A stretch of 64,000 bases of DNA from Manduca sexta (GCF_014839805.1 NC_051119.1:7619245-7683244); one strand, 5' to 3'; numbered from the stretch's first letter, positions 33,790-45,466 are shown. Notes: generated by a model from the sequence alone, not told the origin. Program-made: numbers and translations.

Positions 33790-34257
33790 GTGAGTATATT
33801 CAGAATTTTGATTTAAGTAAAATTGTTAGCTAATCTATGCTGTATACACAATGTTTTCACTAAATTATCCTTACCACTTCCGTAGGATTAATTTTTTTAA
33901 TAGATTTTTTTTTTGTATTTTTTTACCCGATTGCCGAAGGAGGGTTATGTTTTTTCTTAGTGTTCCCTCCAAGCCCGATGCTCTGGTGTGCGGCCGCGCT
34001 TGTCATCCCCTAAAGCCGCCACTGTTGGGCCATCTCCAATCGCACTCATTATACGCAACAATAATTGTTACCTTTACATCAGTGATTTGAGTCAGCGTTA
34101 CCAACTCGCCTATTTTTTCTGTATACAAAAATATTATCAAGACAAGTATGTGATTTCATTTAGTAATGTCAAAATAGCCTTCGATACATGCTAAAAGTGA
34201 ACGTGTAAGTACTCCTTTGCTTCTGGAAAAAGGTTCGATGCTCTATATCTCCCTCAG

Positions 34258-34449
34258 GGCTCCGAGCGTGCATCAGCGATCCAATCCCTCCGCTGCGCGC
34301 TCGGCACAAGCGTGTGCGGCTCTCGCGCAGAGTTCTGCATGCTGTTCGCGTCGGGAGCGGGACTTGCGCACAGCGGCGGGTTCGTGCGCGCCGCTCGCAC
34401 CGCGCATCTGCTGCGGGCTCTGGCAGAATTGGATCATCAGATCGTGCAA
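34258..34449 (+). CDS. Scaper: SCAPER-like gene, coding exon
   Basis: The exon has exactly 64 codons in phase 0, with acceptor CTCCCTCAG and donor GTAAGT at 34450. It reads GSERASAIQSLRCALGTS, then a Gly/Ala-rich linker and two predicted helices ending in LLRALAELDHQIVQ. The AIQSLR segment is a conserved SCAPER feature as I remember it. The exon is strongly GC-rich against AT-rich introns, as are the other exons of this gene. Only 468 bp of intron separate it from the previous exon. Another frame is open here too (Ser/Ala/Arg-rich), but it does not fit the neighbouring phases. Confidence 0.87.
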
Positions 34450-34699
34450 GTAAGTCTGTGATTATTAATAATGCGAAAGATGGTATATTTTAATGTTTAG
34501 ATATTTTTATATAGGTACGGTGAAGTGGAATAAAGTTTTAGTTGCTTTCGGGAATAGTCTATTTTATGATGTAGAAATATGAACGCCGAGATAACGGCAA
34601 TACTATTTATTTAGTTCATTGTTTACAATCGTGCGTACACCGCACTTGCACACGCCGGACTGACGTCGGTCTCGATACATGATCCGTTCTGTCTCTACA

Positions 34700-34865
34700 A
34701 AGTCATAGTATGGACTGACGAGAGATGATTACGCCTCGTCAGTTAAAACAATTATGTCTGCATGTTTGAACTAGATATATACAGGCTACGTGGAGCGCGA
34801 CACACGCGTCTTGTAATGGGAAACATTTGAATGTTTCCACCTTCGTTTGTTTGCTAAATAAACTC
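34700..34865. mobile_element. MITE family M6, diverged copy
   Basis: Contains GGACTGACGAGAGATGATTA, CGTCAGTTAAAACAATTATG and TAGATATATACAGGCTACG in the same order as the copies near 9.3 and 10 kb. Both ends are unclear. Confidence 0.5.
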
Positions 34866-36012
34866 TGAAACAGTTGAATAGTTTTGGGTGAGTTTCAAGC
34901 ATACATATTATACTAATTGCAGGGATTGCAATATAAGTTAGTAATAAAAAAAAATGTGATAAGACTTCTAGCGTACGAGTAGGCCCGTAAATAAAACTTT
35001 GTGTCTTATCTCAGAGACGTGGAATTATAGGTACCGATTCCACTGCTGTCTGAATGTACCACTATGTTTTTCTAAGCAGATAATTAAGCGTTGTCATATT
35101 TCATAAATAATATCGCACCATGACGCTATCTTAACAAATAATATATTAAAATACAATAATACCATTCTAACTGTACTCAAACGATGCTCCAAATACGGTG
35201 TTCATAAAAAACCCTCACACGATTCCGCACGGGTATACGTGTAATTGGGTACCGTCAGCAGTGGCAGTGTTTGCGCGCTCCTTAATTAGCGGCGGTACCA
35301 TCGAACCGTGTTTGTTCCACTCAAACAAGACGCGCCGCGTTCACCAATGAGGGAGGATAGTGTGGGTGATGTTGCCAACTATTCGTTAATATCCCTAAAT
35401 TCGGGGATTTTAAAAATTTGTTGCGGTGAGTCTTGAATGGACAGTAAAATATAGTAGTTTGGGTAGTGTTGCCAGATATATTATCTAAATACTTTAAAAA
35501 TATAATCATTGTTTTGGGGGAGTGTAAAACGAGACATCCTACTAATGACGGGATACCTGGCAACACTAATTGTGGATACGCGACGCGTAAAGTTATTAAA
35601 ATCGCTGTAAAATAAAGCATCACGCGGTGTCCACACATTGGGTAATAAGCAGTATTTAAATGAATTTTGAAATGTATATATTCTTTAATTCTATACATAA
35701 TGTCCTCTCTATTAATACATAATCAATAGTCAATTTTTAGCAATGGTACTTCAACAAGTTTATAGTTTGTACAACTATCGGGGAGATTGTCCCAAATGTT
35801 TGTACAAACATCGGCCAACGTGGTAGCAAACAAACAAACACACGCACGCGTCTTCAATGTCGTGCACACGGATCTGCGGATGATAGTGATGTTAAATGAG
35901 GGTAGTTTCGAGTGTATTTTTAAGGACTGAGATGAGTGGTAACACTGCACCGTTTTATAAAAAAAAAATACTAAAGTATACGACCATGCGATACTAAATA
36001 TTTTCAACCGAT
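34866..36012. other. Intron; nothing recognised
   Basis: A 125-codon minus-strand frame at 35321-35698 is the longest open frame in the window. It has no recognisable domain and mixes TTGCCA-type repeats, so I do not call it. Several GTTGCCA/TGGCAAC motifs occur at 35370-35570. Confidence 0.4.
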
Positions 36013-36215
36013 GCTGGTGGTAGGATATATTTTATATCCGCTCGGATAGCGACCACCGTACACAAGATGTTAAACCCCGTCATAGTGGCTCATGGTATCA
36101 GCCTGTGTATACCCGGTCCCAACAAGCCGATATAATTGTGTCGACTGCCGTGGGGTGATCATCACTCGTCAGTCGACATCTCCACTCACCATCAGGAGCA
36201 ATGGGACTAATTTGC
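36013..36215 (-). mobile_element. MITE family M6, reverse copy
   Basis: Contains CTGGTGGTAGGATATATTTT, GTACACAAGATGTTAAACCC, CCGATATAATTGTGTCGACT and CACTCGTCAGTCGACAT, the reverse complement of the 9245-9593 interior. Confidence 0.6.
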
Positions 36216-36369
36216 CTTGCCTTTAATAAAAAGAAACTACGTTCAAAGTATAAAAGAGTAAAGTTTGGATGTTGTGTTCTCTAAAACCACTAAAGGAATT
36301 CATCTATGTCGACAACACATAGCCAATGTCTCTCAGTAACATGTGTTATGTTTTTTTTTTTTAATTTGA

Positions 36370-36590
36370 TCTGCCTTGTTGGCATAATTGTATTACGGTA
36401 CGACAGCAGTACTGAAGTCTCGGGTTCGATCCCGGGGTCGGGCAGTGATATTGGGTTTTTTTTTCTACTCAGTATCAGCCCAGAATTTAGAATTTGTGCT
36501 CGATATGGCCGTAGGCACGCCGTTATCATATCATGGGACAGAATACAGATGGCGGAAAGTAAGTGCACCTGTTGCGTCTCTGCAATATCA
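36370..36590 (+). mobile_element. SINE S1
   Basis: Head CTGCCTTGTTGGCATAATTG, box B CGGGTTCGATCCCGGGG, body TACTCAGTATCAGCCCAG, TCGATATGGCCGTAGGC and TATCATGGGACAGAAT. The tail is decayed. Long T-runs at 36350-36361 and 36616-36631 flank it. Confidence 0.82.
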
Positions 36591-37598
36591 TACTGGCACT
36601 AGGTTTCTAGTTTCTATTTTTTTTTTCTTTTTTCCTTAACTGGCCAGGTTTCTAGTAAGCTATTGTTATTTTCTTGACAGGTACCAGTGCGTTAACTCAC
36701 TTGGTCATACGGCGTCATTATAAGTCTTAAAAAAACTACTCCAAAAAGTACTGCAAACCAAAAAAAAAAATTTTTTCCGGTTAATAAGATAATTTGTTTT
36801 AGTAATACAAGCAACGTAATCTTATTTCCAATTTGCGTTTATTTTGATGATTCTTTTTTTATTTGAATGCTGGTGCTTCCCGTGTGATCCCATTTAATTT
36901 AATTGTTATTAGATCCTTTACTTCCGAAATACATCAGAGAACTCTTAATATAGCAAAATGTATCACAAATACCCTCATAAAAATATTTTATGTATTTGTT
37001 TATTGGATAAGGATTGCAAACGGAGTTAAAAATCATTCTTATAATAACTACACATATTTATAGCTATAATAGCGTACGTAATTGTAACTCTGGTTATAAG
37101 CAATCACAGCATGAGTCACAATCTTTAAGACAATAGAAAATGCTCAAGTACTTAGTTTACCAATTGTATAGATATCACTATTACGATACTTACAAAGAAA
37201 TAAAAACTATTTAAATGTAACAATTTGCGATAGAGTACTATAACATATAATTACATAATATTGATATAATATTTCAAATATAAAACAACCTAATAAATAT
37301 TATTTTTATTCTAACACTCGATATATCCAGTTAGAGTACATCGCATCCACCCAAGTTGTGCGCGGGCACGCGCCTGTCTCTACAGACGCTCGCACTATTT
37401 GCGCAGTCTTATTAATTTGTGTTGTGGTCCCTCGGGATGGACTAACGTTATTGTAGAAGGAATGTTTGATGTTTTGTCTTTATTCTGTGATAGGTTTGAT
37501 TAAATAAATTAATAATTGATTGTTTGCGTCAGCCAAGATATACCTGAGTTTTATGTAATAGTTTTTAAGTCATATTTTTAACGAGGGCACAGTAAAGT

Positions 37599-37713
37599 AT
37601 TGGTCCGCACTAGGCCAGCGTGGCGGACTAAGGTCTAATCCCTCTCAGTAGTACAGGAGGCCCGCGCCCAGAATTGCGGCAATATATAATACAGGGCTGA
37701 TATTATTATTATA
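37599..37713 (+). mobile_element. SINE S2, 3' end with ATT tail
   Basis: Plus-strand 3' body: GGTCCGCACTAGGCCAGCGT, AATCCCTCTCAGTAGTACAG and TATATAATACAGGGCTG, followed by an ATT repeat tail. This copy shows the true orientation of the family. Confidence 0.75.
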
Positions 37714-38225
37714 TACGGAAAACTGGCTTCACTGCACTTGATGGTAAATGAGGAGATGCCCAAAAACATGTAGTTTTATATATAAAGTAGTATCTATGAT
37801 AATGTAGCTTCTTGGTTAAGGGAAGGATATTAAAAATCATATTAATAATTCCAAAAATTACACTAACTTACAAATCTTTTTATAATTGACAACGCTGTGT
37901 ACTGACCTAATTGTATTTGAGGAAAATTTTGTTTGAATTATTTAGCCTATTTTATAGTACTATTTACCGCGGTTTATACACCCCTTATAACCCGGTTTCT
38001 GTATCCGCGACTGTGCCGCACGGCGCGCTGTTTGCGCGGACATCGGATACGATAATGGACGTTCCCAGGAGAGCGAGATCGATACACCGCCGCGCCACGC
38101 GACACAGGTTCAATTAGATTGAAAGAGTTTACTATTTACCCTTTTATCGATAAATGTTAGTGTGCTAATCAGTGCTCTATTACCCTTCACTTACCGCCGA
38201 TTTTGATAAATCATCAATTTTCACT

Positions 38226-38970
38226 ATAATAATAATAATAAATACTCTTTATTGTAACCATTGTTAAATAGAGAAACACAAACAAGATTAAAACATTTTC
38301 TTAAATCAATAATATGTGTACAATGGGCGGCCTTATCGCTACAAGCGATCTCTTCCAGGCAACCTTTGTATGGAAAGAAACAAAAAGCACAAGTATAGAC
38401 AGCGGTGTACAACAAGAAGAAACAAAAAGAAAATAATAAATAAATCCTAATACTTATATAAAACATGATAATATACTAATATATATATATGAATTAATAA
38501 ATTAAAATGGTGTTATTTTGCACTATGTTTTGGAGAGGTAGTGGATTTTAACTAGTTTTTTAAACGTAATTAAAGATTTGGCTTGTTTTATTTTTAGCGG
38601 CAGGGCATTCCAAAGTCGGATCGCTTGTACAGTAAAAGATCGGTCATAGAAGTTAGCGGTATGTGCGGGTGTTAAGAAGAAAGGTGTGGGAAGAACGCAG
38701 AGATCGAGAGTGGGAGTGATGTAAGAATTCAAAACGTTCTTTGAGATATTGTGGGGTAGTAGGGCTAAATAAAATATTAAATAACAAAGTCAGAATGTGC
38801 ATATTCCGGCGAAAACGGATGGGCAACCATTTTAGCTTCTCGCGAAATTCAGAGACATGGTCATATTTGCGTAAACCGAATATGAACCTTATGCAGAAAT
38901 TCTGTAGACGTTCGAGTTTATTAAGCTGGTCTAATGTAAATGGACCAATGAAGGTGAATTATTTTCATTT
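38226..38970 (-). mobile_element. Jockey/CR1-type LINE, 5'-truncated 3' end
   Basis: On the minus strand the ORF part reads LERLQNFCIRFIFGLRKYDH, then, after one frameshift near 38660-38700, RSFTVQAIRLWNALPLKIKQ and a stop at 38523. This is the usual C-terminal end of reverse-transcriptase ORF2 in jockey/CR1-like elements. The 3' UTR includes GCCTGGAAGAGATCGCTTGT and CGATAAGGCCGCCCA, and ends in an ATT repeat at about 38226-38243. The catalytic part is missing, so the copy is dead. Confidence 0.85.
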
Positions 38971-39074
38971 GTTTATTCTTTAGTTTGATTCAGAGTAAAG
39001 TTTAGTTCCAAACGTCTTAATTTACGGTGTTCAGATACGTTTAGTTATTAAACTGATTCTTTTCGAATTTCGGA

Positions 39075-39345
39075 CACGGCGGTCAAACTCGACGGAGTCC
39101 AGCCAAGCACGCAGGAGATATTACAGTCCACAAGCAATGTGCGCTATACACATGTGCAGTCTCCGATCCTTCACTCTCATAGTCCGGTGAGGCAATCCGA
39201 TATGACTGGAGAGAGATCAGGCGCGGGACCAACGGCTTTACATGCTTTCCGAGACATTGGGTATCACGCCGGCAAATACACGACTCCGAGATGCGACTGA
39301 GTATTTTTTTTAAGAAGGAAAAACCCATTCACAATTATTTTGGCC
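39075..39345. repeat. Repeat-like block, unassigned
   Basis: A GC-richer block with CAGTCTCCGATCCTTCACTC, CAATCCGATATGACTGGAG and ACCAACGGCTTTACATGC. It resembles a dispersed lepidopteran repeat I have seen before, but there is no second copy in this window. An 81-codon minus-strand frame over it looks accidental. Confidence 0.35.
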
Positions 39346-39370
39346 TACTCTCAACGATGTCGTACTCTAT

Positions 39371-39396
39371 ACGCAATACAACTACGTCACCGAGGC
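39371..39396 (-). mobile_element. SINE S1 head fragment
   Basis: Contains CAATACAACTACGTCACC and GAGGC, the complement of the S1 tRNA-like head. Only about 26 bp remain. Confidence 0.6.
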
Positions 39397-39552
39397 TGTC
39401 TCAATCTCCTATCAATGCCAAGTCAGCGTAACATATTCTAATCATGTAAATAAATATATAAAATAAAATAAATATCCGTTGATTGCCTTATTATTTACTT
39501 ACATCTACTATTATTAAGCATAATATTGTATAATTATAAAGGCAATAATATG

Positions 39553-39861
39553 AGGTCTGTATTATATACTGGCCCACTGCTGGGCACGGGCCTCCTCTTC
39601 TACGGAGAGGGATTAGGCCTTCGTCCACCACGCTGGCCTAGTGTGGATTGGTAGCCTTCACACACCCTCAAAATTGGTATAGAGAATTTCTCAGATATGC
39701 AGGTTTCCTCACGATGTTTTTCTTCACCGTTAAAGCTAGCGATAATTTACAAAGAATACATACATAATTATTTTAGAAAAATCAATGGTGTGTGCCCTTG
39801 GTATTTGAACCTGCGGGCATTCGTATCGGCAGTCCGTTCCATACAAAACTAAGCTATCTAG
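39553..39861 (-). mobile_element. SINE S2, full length
   Basis: Plus strand: CCCACTGCTGGGCACGGGCC, GGCCTAGTGTGGATTGGTAG, TCACCGTTAAAGCTAGCGA and GAACCTGCGGGCATTCGTA. Box A end lies near 39855. Preceded by an AATAAT tail remnant. Confidence 0.8.
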
Positions 39862-40227
39862 CTATAAAGGCAAATGAAAAGGCTCAGGTCATCCAGCGCT
39901 GGATTTCAGCCTTTCTTAACTTCTTGGACGTTATACGGACGGTTTATAGCAAATATTGTTTAGTTCTCACCATTTCCTGCCCTTCAACCCTCACTTGAAG
40001 ATCGAAGCAATTTGCTAAATATACTCTTATGTTTTTTTCACTGTCCTACCATCTTTATTGTCGCATAGATTGTCCCCCGCTCGGGATACCTCGTAATGGT
40101 CTCGAGAGAGTCCGGTCGATACGGCACGCTCGTTGCAATTCGTTAATGGATTAAACTTGAGTTTCTTTTGTAGCATCTTTTGCTTGGCAAATATACCTTT
40201 TGATCATTGGAATAAGGTTGTTGGTAT

Positions 40228-40449
40228 TGACTCTGTGGCGTAGTTTAAGTTGTCATGCTGAGGTCTCGGGTTCGATCTTAGTGTAAAGTGAGTCTATTTT
40301 TTTATTATGTAGAGAAAACAAACAGTAACATACAATAGTATACAGTACTTAACCTTAGTTTACATATTAATAACATAATATGCTACTGACAACATAGTCC
40401 ACACCCTACATTTCAAAATTAATGTTTGGGTTTTTCTGCTCAGTATTTA
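40228..40449 (+). mobile_element. SINE S1 split by a roughly 133-bp insertion
   Basis: Head and box B (GTCTCGGGTTCGATCTTAG) lie at 40228-40290, and the body resumes at 40424 with TTTGGGTTTTTCTGCTCAG. The insert 40291-40423 contains ACAGTAACATACAATAG and TTAATAACATAATATGCTAC, which resembles the 3' end of another lepidopteran LINE in reverse. The rest of the S1 body is gone. Confidence 0.65.
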
Positions 40450-40848
40450 GAGAGAATAGTACTTAAAAGGTAATAGGGTAGCCTCTCGTTATATCCAATA
40501 GGTGTAGTTTGCAAAATGAAGGCGTGATTACACCTCTGCCTACCCCAGAAAATGGAAAAATACGTGAAGTTATATTTTGTACCATTTTATACTCCATTGA
40601 TGGCAGATATTTTTTGACCATTGCAATGGATGGAAGGTATTTAGGTTTACCGCACACTTCCGATAATTCCGCTCGATCGCAGTTCGATGACCGCGCGAGA
40701 CCGCAACAAGACAAATGTGTGTGTGATTCGCAAACATTAGTATTGAGTCTTTGTTTAGTGGGAACAAAGTTGTTTTTTTTTTTCTTTATTTCTTAATATC
40801 CATTCGCGATATCGTGGTTAAGAGGAACGGAGACAATTTAGTAATTAT

Positions 40849-41101
40849 CGTACTTATATTATAAATGCGAAAGTTTGTGAGAATGGATGTATGTTTGTTC
40901 CTCTTTCACGAAAAAACTACTGAACGGATTTGGATGAAACTTTACAGTAATATTAGTTATACCACAGAATAACATATAGGTTACATTTTATAATAATTTT
41001 GTGTAATTTGGTCATAATATAACGATACATATCAAGTAAATCGAAAAAAAAATATCCCTGAAAACTCCTTCACGCGAACGAACCCGCGAGCAAAAGCTAG
41101 C
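40849..41101 (+). mobile_element. Helitron-like element, complete-looking
   Basis: TACTTATATTATAAATGCGA at the start, TGGATGTATGTTTGTTCCTC, CTGAACGGATTTGGATGAAA, and end CCCGCGAGCAAAAGCTAG. The hairpin is mutated (GCGAACGAACCCGC). Confidence 0.7.
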
Positions 41102-41187
41102 ATTTCATATCTGTATTGTTAGACTGAAAGTCATACCTTTACTACTTGTTGATTAAATCCGCTACTAGATGGCACCAGAATACCCAA

Positions 41188-41443
41188 CACATATACACAA
41201 CATCACGCATTTATCCTCGAAGGGGTATGCAGAGGCGCAACCAGGGCACCTTCGCCAAGTGTGTTCCGTCCCATGATGTGATACGGGCGAGCCTATCGCC
41301 AAATCGGGCACAAATTCCAGACTCCGGGCTGATACTGAGCAAAAAAACCCAAATATCACTGTGCCCGGCCCGGGATTTGAACCCAGGACCTCAGAGCGCT
41401 GTCGTACCACGCATGCAGTACAACTACGCCACCGATGCAGTCT
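41188..41443 (-). mobile_element. SINE S1, full length
   Basis: Well-preserved reverse copy: ACATCACGCATTTATCCTCG, TGTTCCGTCCCATGATGTGA, GATTTGAACCCAGGACCTCA (box B complement) and CAACTACGCCACCGATGCAG (head). The 94- and 99-codon open frames on both strands are inside the SINE and are not genes. Confidence 0.88.
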
Positions 41444-42690
41444 AGGCAACAGTATGCAATATTGAAAATGCCTATTAAAACTAAAACAAACATGACCGCA
41501 ATCATTATTTACATAGTTTTTGATTAACCGTTCCGAACGCAGTTAGCGGTAATAAAAATCACACAATGCTAAAACTTGAGTCGCTCCCTCGCGCGGGTTC
41601 GATTCCCGTGTGTATCGAAACTTTGATGTCTGTGTACTAGAGGATCCATTTTACGGCCATGAATAATTGCACACCCGCGGGAATTGTAGGGACGCGACGG
41701 TCCGGGATCGGCTGACGGCACGGGATTTGAGAATGGTTGGGAAGTTTTTGTGACAATTATTTAATGTTTGTATTGTTTTTTTTTTATATTTTTATAAAGT
41801 ACTATTCTAGTAGTAACTATTCTAGTTAACATTTTCGGTTTAATATTTTTACTTTTATATCGGTGCCAACTACCATTACGTTAACTACATCAGAGCTAAA
41901 CAGTGCTTGCTATACTGGTTTTTAAAACTTTACTGGCTAATGATTATAATTATCAAAATTGGTACACAATAACATTTGACAGATTTTCGAATACGATAAA
42001 CCTAACTTGACATATTAATGAAATATGCAACGCCTGCACGTTTATAATGTCTTTCCTTTTGTACATAACCCATTAAGAACTAGTGTATAACATGAAAGTT
42101 TCTGTAAGATTAATATGCTGTCTTTAAATAGACAAAATATATTTTTTTCTACACCACCCATTTCTTTTTATTTAGTAATTAAATACTTGCGTATATGAGA
42201 CTTTCTGGGAGACTTACAAGCAGTCCATAAAAGAATATATTTTTTTCATAATCCCGTGATCCCGGGACTGCACTATCCCGCGACCGCCCCGCTGAGACCG
42301 CGGCATGTTTGCCGTGCCCACTACGCTCCCAGTAATAGATTATAAACATAATTATGAGTTTATTAGCAACCGTCGCAGATGCGTTCTGTTGGGGATCTGT
42401 CTGTATGTTTGCGTGTATTTTATGTAGATATAATTAAATAATGGTCGGGTGTAGGTTATTGTCTAGCGATATGTTTATTGTGCATTATAGTTGTTTGTAT
42501 TGTATTTTTTATTGTATTGCCAGTTTTTATTTCTCCCGTGTTCTCTCATATGGGTGTTGTATGGAGTCGCTGAAGAGAGTAATGTATGTTTCTATGAGGT
42601 GTTTTACCGGTAGCTTTTGTGGGCTAATAATTTATGAGCCGGTTATGAAACGATAGGTAGGGTGTTTGATTTGGTTCAGTAATTATCTAG
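41444..42690. other. Intron; box B-like motif only
   Basis: GCGCGGGTTCGATTCCCGTG at 41592-41611 looks like a tRNA box B, but no box A was seen upstream, so it may be a SINE remnant. A GC-rich patch lies at 42255-42330. Confidence 0.35.
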
Positions 42691-42776
42691 AGTCTGGACT
42701 AAAGTCTGAACCTTCTCAATAGTAGTGGAAGCTCGTTCCCAGCAGTGGGACAGTATAAAATACAGGATATTATATT
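42691..42776 (+). mobile_element. SINE S2, 3' fragment
   Basis: GGACTAAAGTCTGAACCTTC, GAAGCTCGTTCCCAGCAGTG and CAGTATAAAATACAGGATAT with a short tail. Confidence 0.6.
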
Positions 42777-44087
42777 AAGTGCGCGATACCTACAATTTTT
42801 TTAACTTCCAGATTTATAAAAGTAATCTGTATTAAGTTCAAAAGTATACCATAAGCTAAGTAGACTACATATAAGACTTGTGCCCTAAATTTGACCCAAA
42901 CCTATTGCTTTATACAAGTCAAAACAACATCCAAACCTGTTCATAATTTTATCCGGGACTTGCCTTCCGTACCACGCAAGCACTCTCGGTTTCTTTTCAA
43001 TCACAAATTGACCGTGTCTCAGTAAATGCGGAGTGATTTCGCTGCGACCGCGATGAGGTCACGAACCCCGTGATTTAGTTACGTCCAGGGACGTGGTTGC
43101 ACACTCGACGTTCGCTCGTCACGCGAACTTGTGGGACGAACTGATTTGGAATTTATTCTCGATCTAGTAAGATGCAATTTGCTTGGAAGCGAAAATTCGA
43201 CGGCCTAGTAAAGAATACGTTTGATACTTGTATACTAGGTTTGTTGAACGGCAAGGCTCTTTGTGACATGTTCAAGGGGCATGCAGACGTACTTCAAACG
43301 TAGGTAGGTGACTAAAATGAAAATGCGCCCTTGGAATTTTTTTTATTATTACGAATGTGTGTAGTAAAATGCTCAGAGTACGCGTAAAATTCGACAACCT
43401 ATAGATCTTAGTTTTTCTGAGCGTTGATTGAACCTATTCCTTCATTTAAACCGATCAATTATTGCTAGAAATAATTGTACGCAATTATCGCTTAAGACAA
43501 TTCTCACCCCCGTTGTCGTATTTTTTTTTCTTTTGCTCAAATATTGATAAAAGGACTGACAACGATAAGCATCAGGAAGCCAATTTCATTATTTATTAGT
43601 GCTTATAATAATAAATACTATAAGACGAATTGATCTCGCCAAAGAAACTCATAAGAACCAAATCAAATCCCCATCAAGTTTGCGTGTGGAATGCGAATCA
43701 AGCTACCGTCTTCGCCGGTAACGCAATCAGCGAGTTCGTGACTTCTTCTCGGAATCGCATTCGCTCCGTCACGGCCGGTTGGCTCGCGTGTTAGGGTAGT
43801 TGTGATTTCGGCTTTATCGTGGTCAGTGCGTTTGGGAGGTTGGGAGATTTTTTGTGTTAGTTTTATCTTATTTTAGACTGTATTACCACATCAAAGATTT
43901 CAGATTCGCTTGATTAACCACCAACAGTAAGTTTATGAGTTGTAAGACAAGAGAATATTTTTATTTAATGTTATACAAGAGGATATTGATCAAGTGCTTT
44001 TAGTTCCCTTCTTTCACCTTCCACTACGATGAACTTCAGCTTTTCTGCTACTCATGCTCCATTAGCTATTAACTGTTTTGCCCATAG
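42777..44087. other. Intron; nothing recognised
   Basis: CpG-richer parts at 43020-43130 and 43690-43790; otherwise AT-rich and without repeat partners. Confidence 0.45.
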
Positions 44088-44196
44088 GACGCATTCGGTG
44101 AAGGCGGTTGGCCGCTGGAGTTCAGGGCAGCAGTGGCGAGACTTCTGTCGCAGCACGCGCCCAACGACAAAGAGGCGCCGAGAACCACTGCGCTGC
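44088..44196 (+). CDS. Scaper: SCAPER-like gene, coding exon
   Basis: The exon has 36 codons plus one base. The acceptor is GTTTTGCCCATAG and the donor is GTAAGT at 44197. The peptide starts DAFGEGGWPLEFRAAVARLL, a helical repeat-like stretch, followed by a hydrophilic loop containing His, Asn, Asp and Lys. It joins in phase 0 to the preceding exon and leaves one base for the next. The preceding intron is about 9.6 kb and holds several SINEs, a LINE fragment and Helitron-like DNA. Confidence 0.87.
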
Positions 44197-44356
44197 GTAA
44201 GTAATCATACTACTGATGCTTCGGAGTCATTCTAAAGAGCTGATGGAGACCACAATGGGGTTTTAGTTGGTAAAAATCCGACATACCCAGTCTACTTTGT
44301 ATATGCATATGTATATTTGTATATGAGGATACAAGAAGATATTCCCTATGAAAAAC

Positions 44357-44463
44357 AAAAGACCGTAGTGGTCCAATGCTCGGTCGGATGATGCTATACT
44401 CCCGAGTGTCGACATTGGGCGGTAAGACCGGTGAAACCAATATAACCGTTCCATTCATCCTCC
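44357..44463 (+). repeat. Dispersed repeat, family F8
   Basis: Fuller copy of the 585-677 repeat: GGTCCAATGCTCGGTCGGAT, GATGCTATACTCCCGAGTG, ACATTGGGCGGTAAGACC and CCGTTCCATTCATCCTCC. It lies in the 556-bp intron after exon 44088-44196. Confidence 0.6.
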
Positions 44464-44752
44464 AAGTAGCGATAAGACATATTTCCCCGCGATAAAAAAA
44501 TTGGTTGTGTTGGTTGAGTAAGCATTTTCCAGAGGAATGTAAGGCGGACATCATTTTTGTCCCCATTTTATTTGAAATATACTGTACCTACTTATACCTA
44601 CATTTAGTAACACAATGTTAAAATGAACCTGCATAGCCGCTCGTGTATCACAGTACTACTATCCTTGAAAAATTATAGTTTTACTAACCACATGAGTCAG
44701 TGAAGCCACCACTCGGTGTCCAATAAGATTTCAGATAATTTGTTTCCCCCAG

Positions 44753-44853
44753 GACTGAGCAACCAGCGGCTGGATCAGACCTTGTCCGAAGCGATGGTGC
44801 TGGACCTGATCGTGCTAGTCGGCTTCGTGGTGGTCAACAACCCGCAGTTACAG
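44753..44853 (+). CDS. Scaper: SCAPER-like gene, coding exon
   Basis: The exon is 101 bp: two bases completing an Arg codon, then 33 codons. The acceptor is TTTGTTTCCCCCAG and the donor is GTAAGT at 44854. The peptide includes VLDLIVLVGFVVVNNPQLQ. This hydrophobic helix followed by Asn-Asn-Pro or Asn-His-Pro is one of the most recognisable parts of the SCAPER C-terminus. The helix is probably part of an alpha-alpha repeat fold rather than a membrane segment; that is inference. Confidence 0.88.
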
Positions 44854-45175
44854 GTAAGTGGACAAATATAATTTCCGAAGTATAATTTCAATTAGGGCAT
44901 AGGTTTAAGGAAGACAATCTAGTCTTAATGTAATTTAGTGCTTCAGTATTGTTTATAATGATTGTGTAGTGTGCTATGCCTTTTGTTAAATAAAAAAAAT
45001 ACGCGGACGGTAAAGTGCCACTGCATCTGATGATACGAGTGTTTTAAATTTAATTTTATCTAGTTTTGTTCAAGGCTTTCCTCTCGTAAAATTAAATTTC
45101 AATTTATAATAATGTCTAGATAATAAATCGAAGTCTTTGAAGGTCTCATCAAAATATGTTCTAAAAATAATAAAA

Positions 45176-45260
45176 GGCCTGCAGTATATTTTGTCCCACT
45201 GCTTCGAACGATCCTCTTCAACTGAGAGGGTTCACGCCTTAGTCCACCATATTACAATGA
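45176..45260 (-). mobile_element. SINE S2, 3' fragment
   Basis: GCCTGCAGTATATTTTGTCC, TCAACTGAGAGGGTTCACGC and TTAGTCCACCAT match the 3' body of S2. Confidence 0.6.
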
Positions 45261-45299
45261 ACTGCTTTAAAGAACAATAAAAAAAAACAATTGTATTTT

Positions 45300-45466
45300 T
45301 TTTTTATTTCTCTGTATCATGTATTTTTTTAAGAGAGCAACACCAGAATTTCTTGCCCGTTCTTCTGGTGAGAACTGCTTTCCGAATTGATGGTAGACTT
45401 AATATTGACGGAAACTACATAATGTATAATATTTTACAGGTTGCAATAAATTATTTCATTTCATTA
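45300..45466 (+). mobile_element. LINE 3' UTR-like fragment
   Basis: AACACCAGAATTTCTTGCCC, GTTCTTCTGGTGAGAACTGC, TTCCGAATTGATGGTAGAC and a final AATAAATTATTTCATTTCATT-like end. I recognise this as the 3' end of a common lepidopteran LINE, from memory. No ORF remains. Confidence 0.5.

Noticed and set aside
35321..35698. 125-codon open frame on the minus strand, longest in the window
   Set aside because: No recognisable domain, biased AT-driven composition, no promoter or splice context, and it lies within an intron of the + strand gene.
41146..41449. Open frames of 94-99 codons on both strands
   Set aside because: Entirely inside an S1 SINE; similar peptides recur in other S1 copies because the DNA is repeated.
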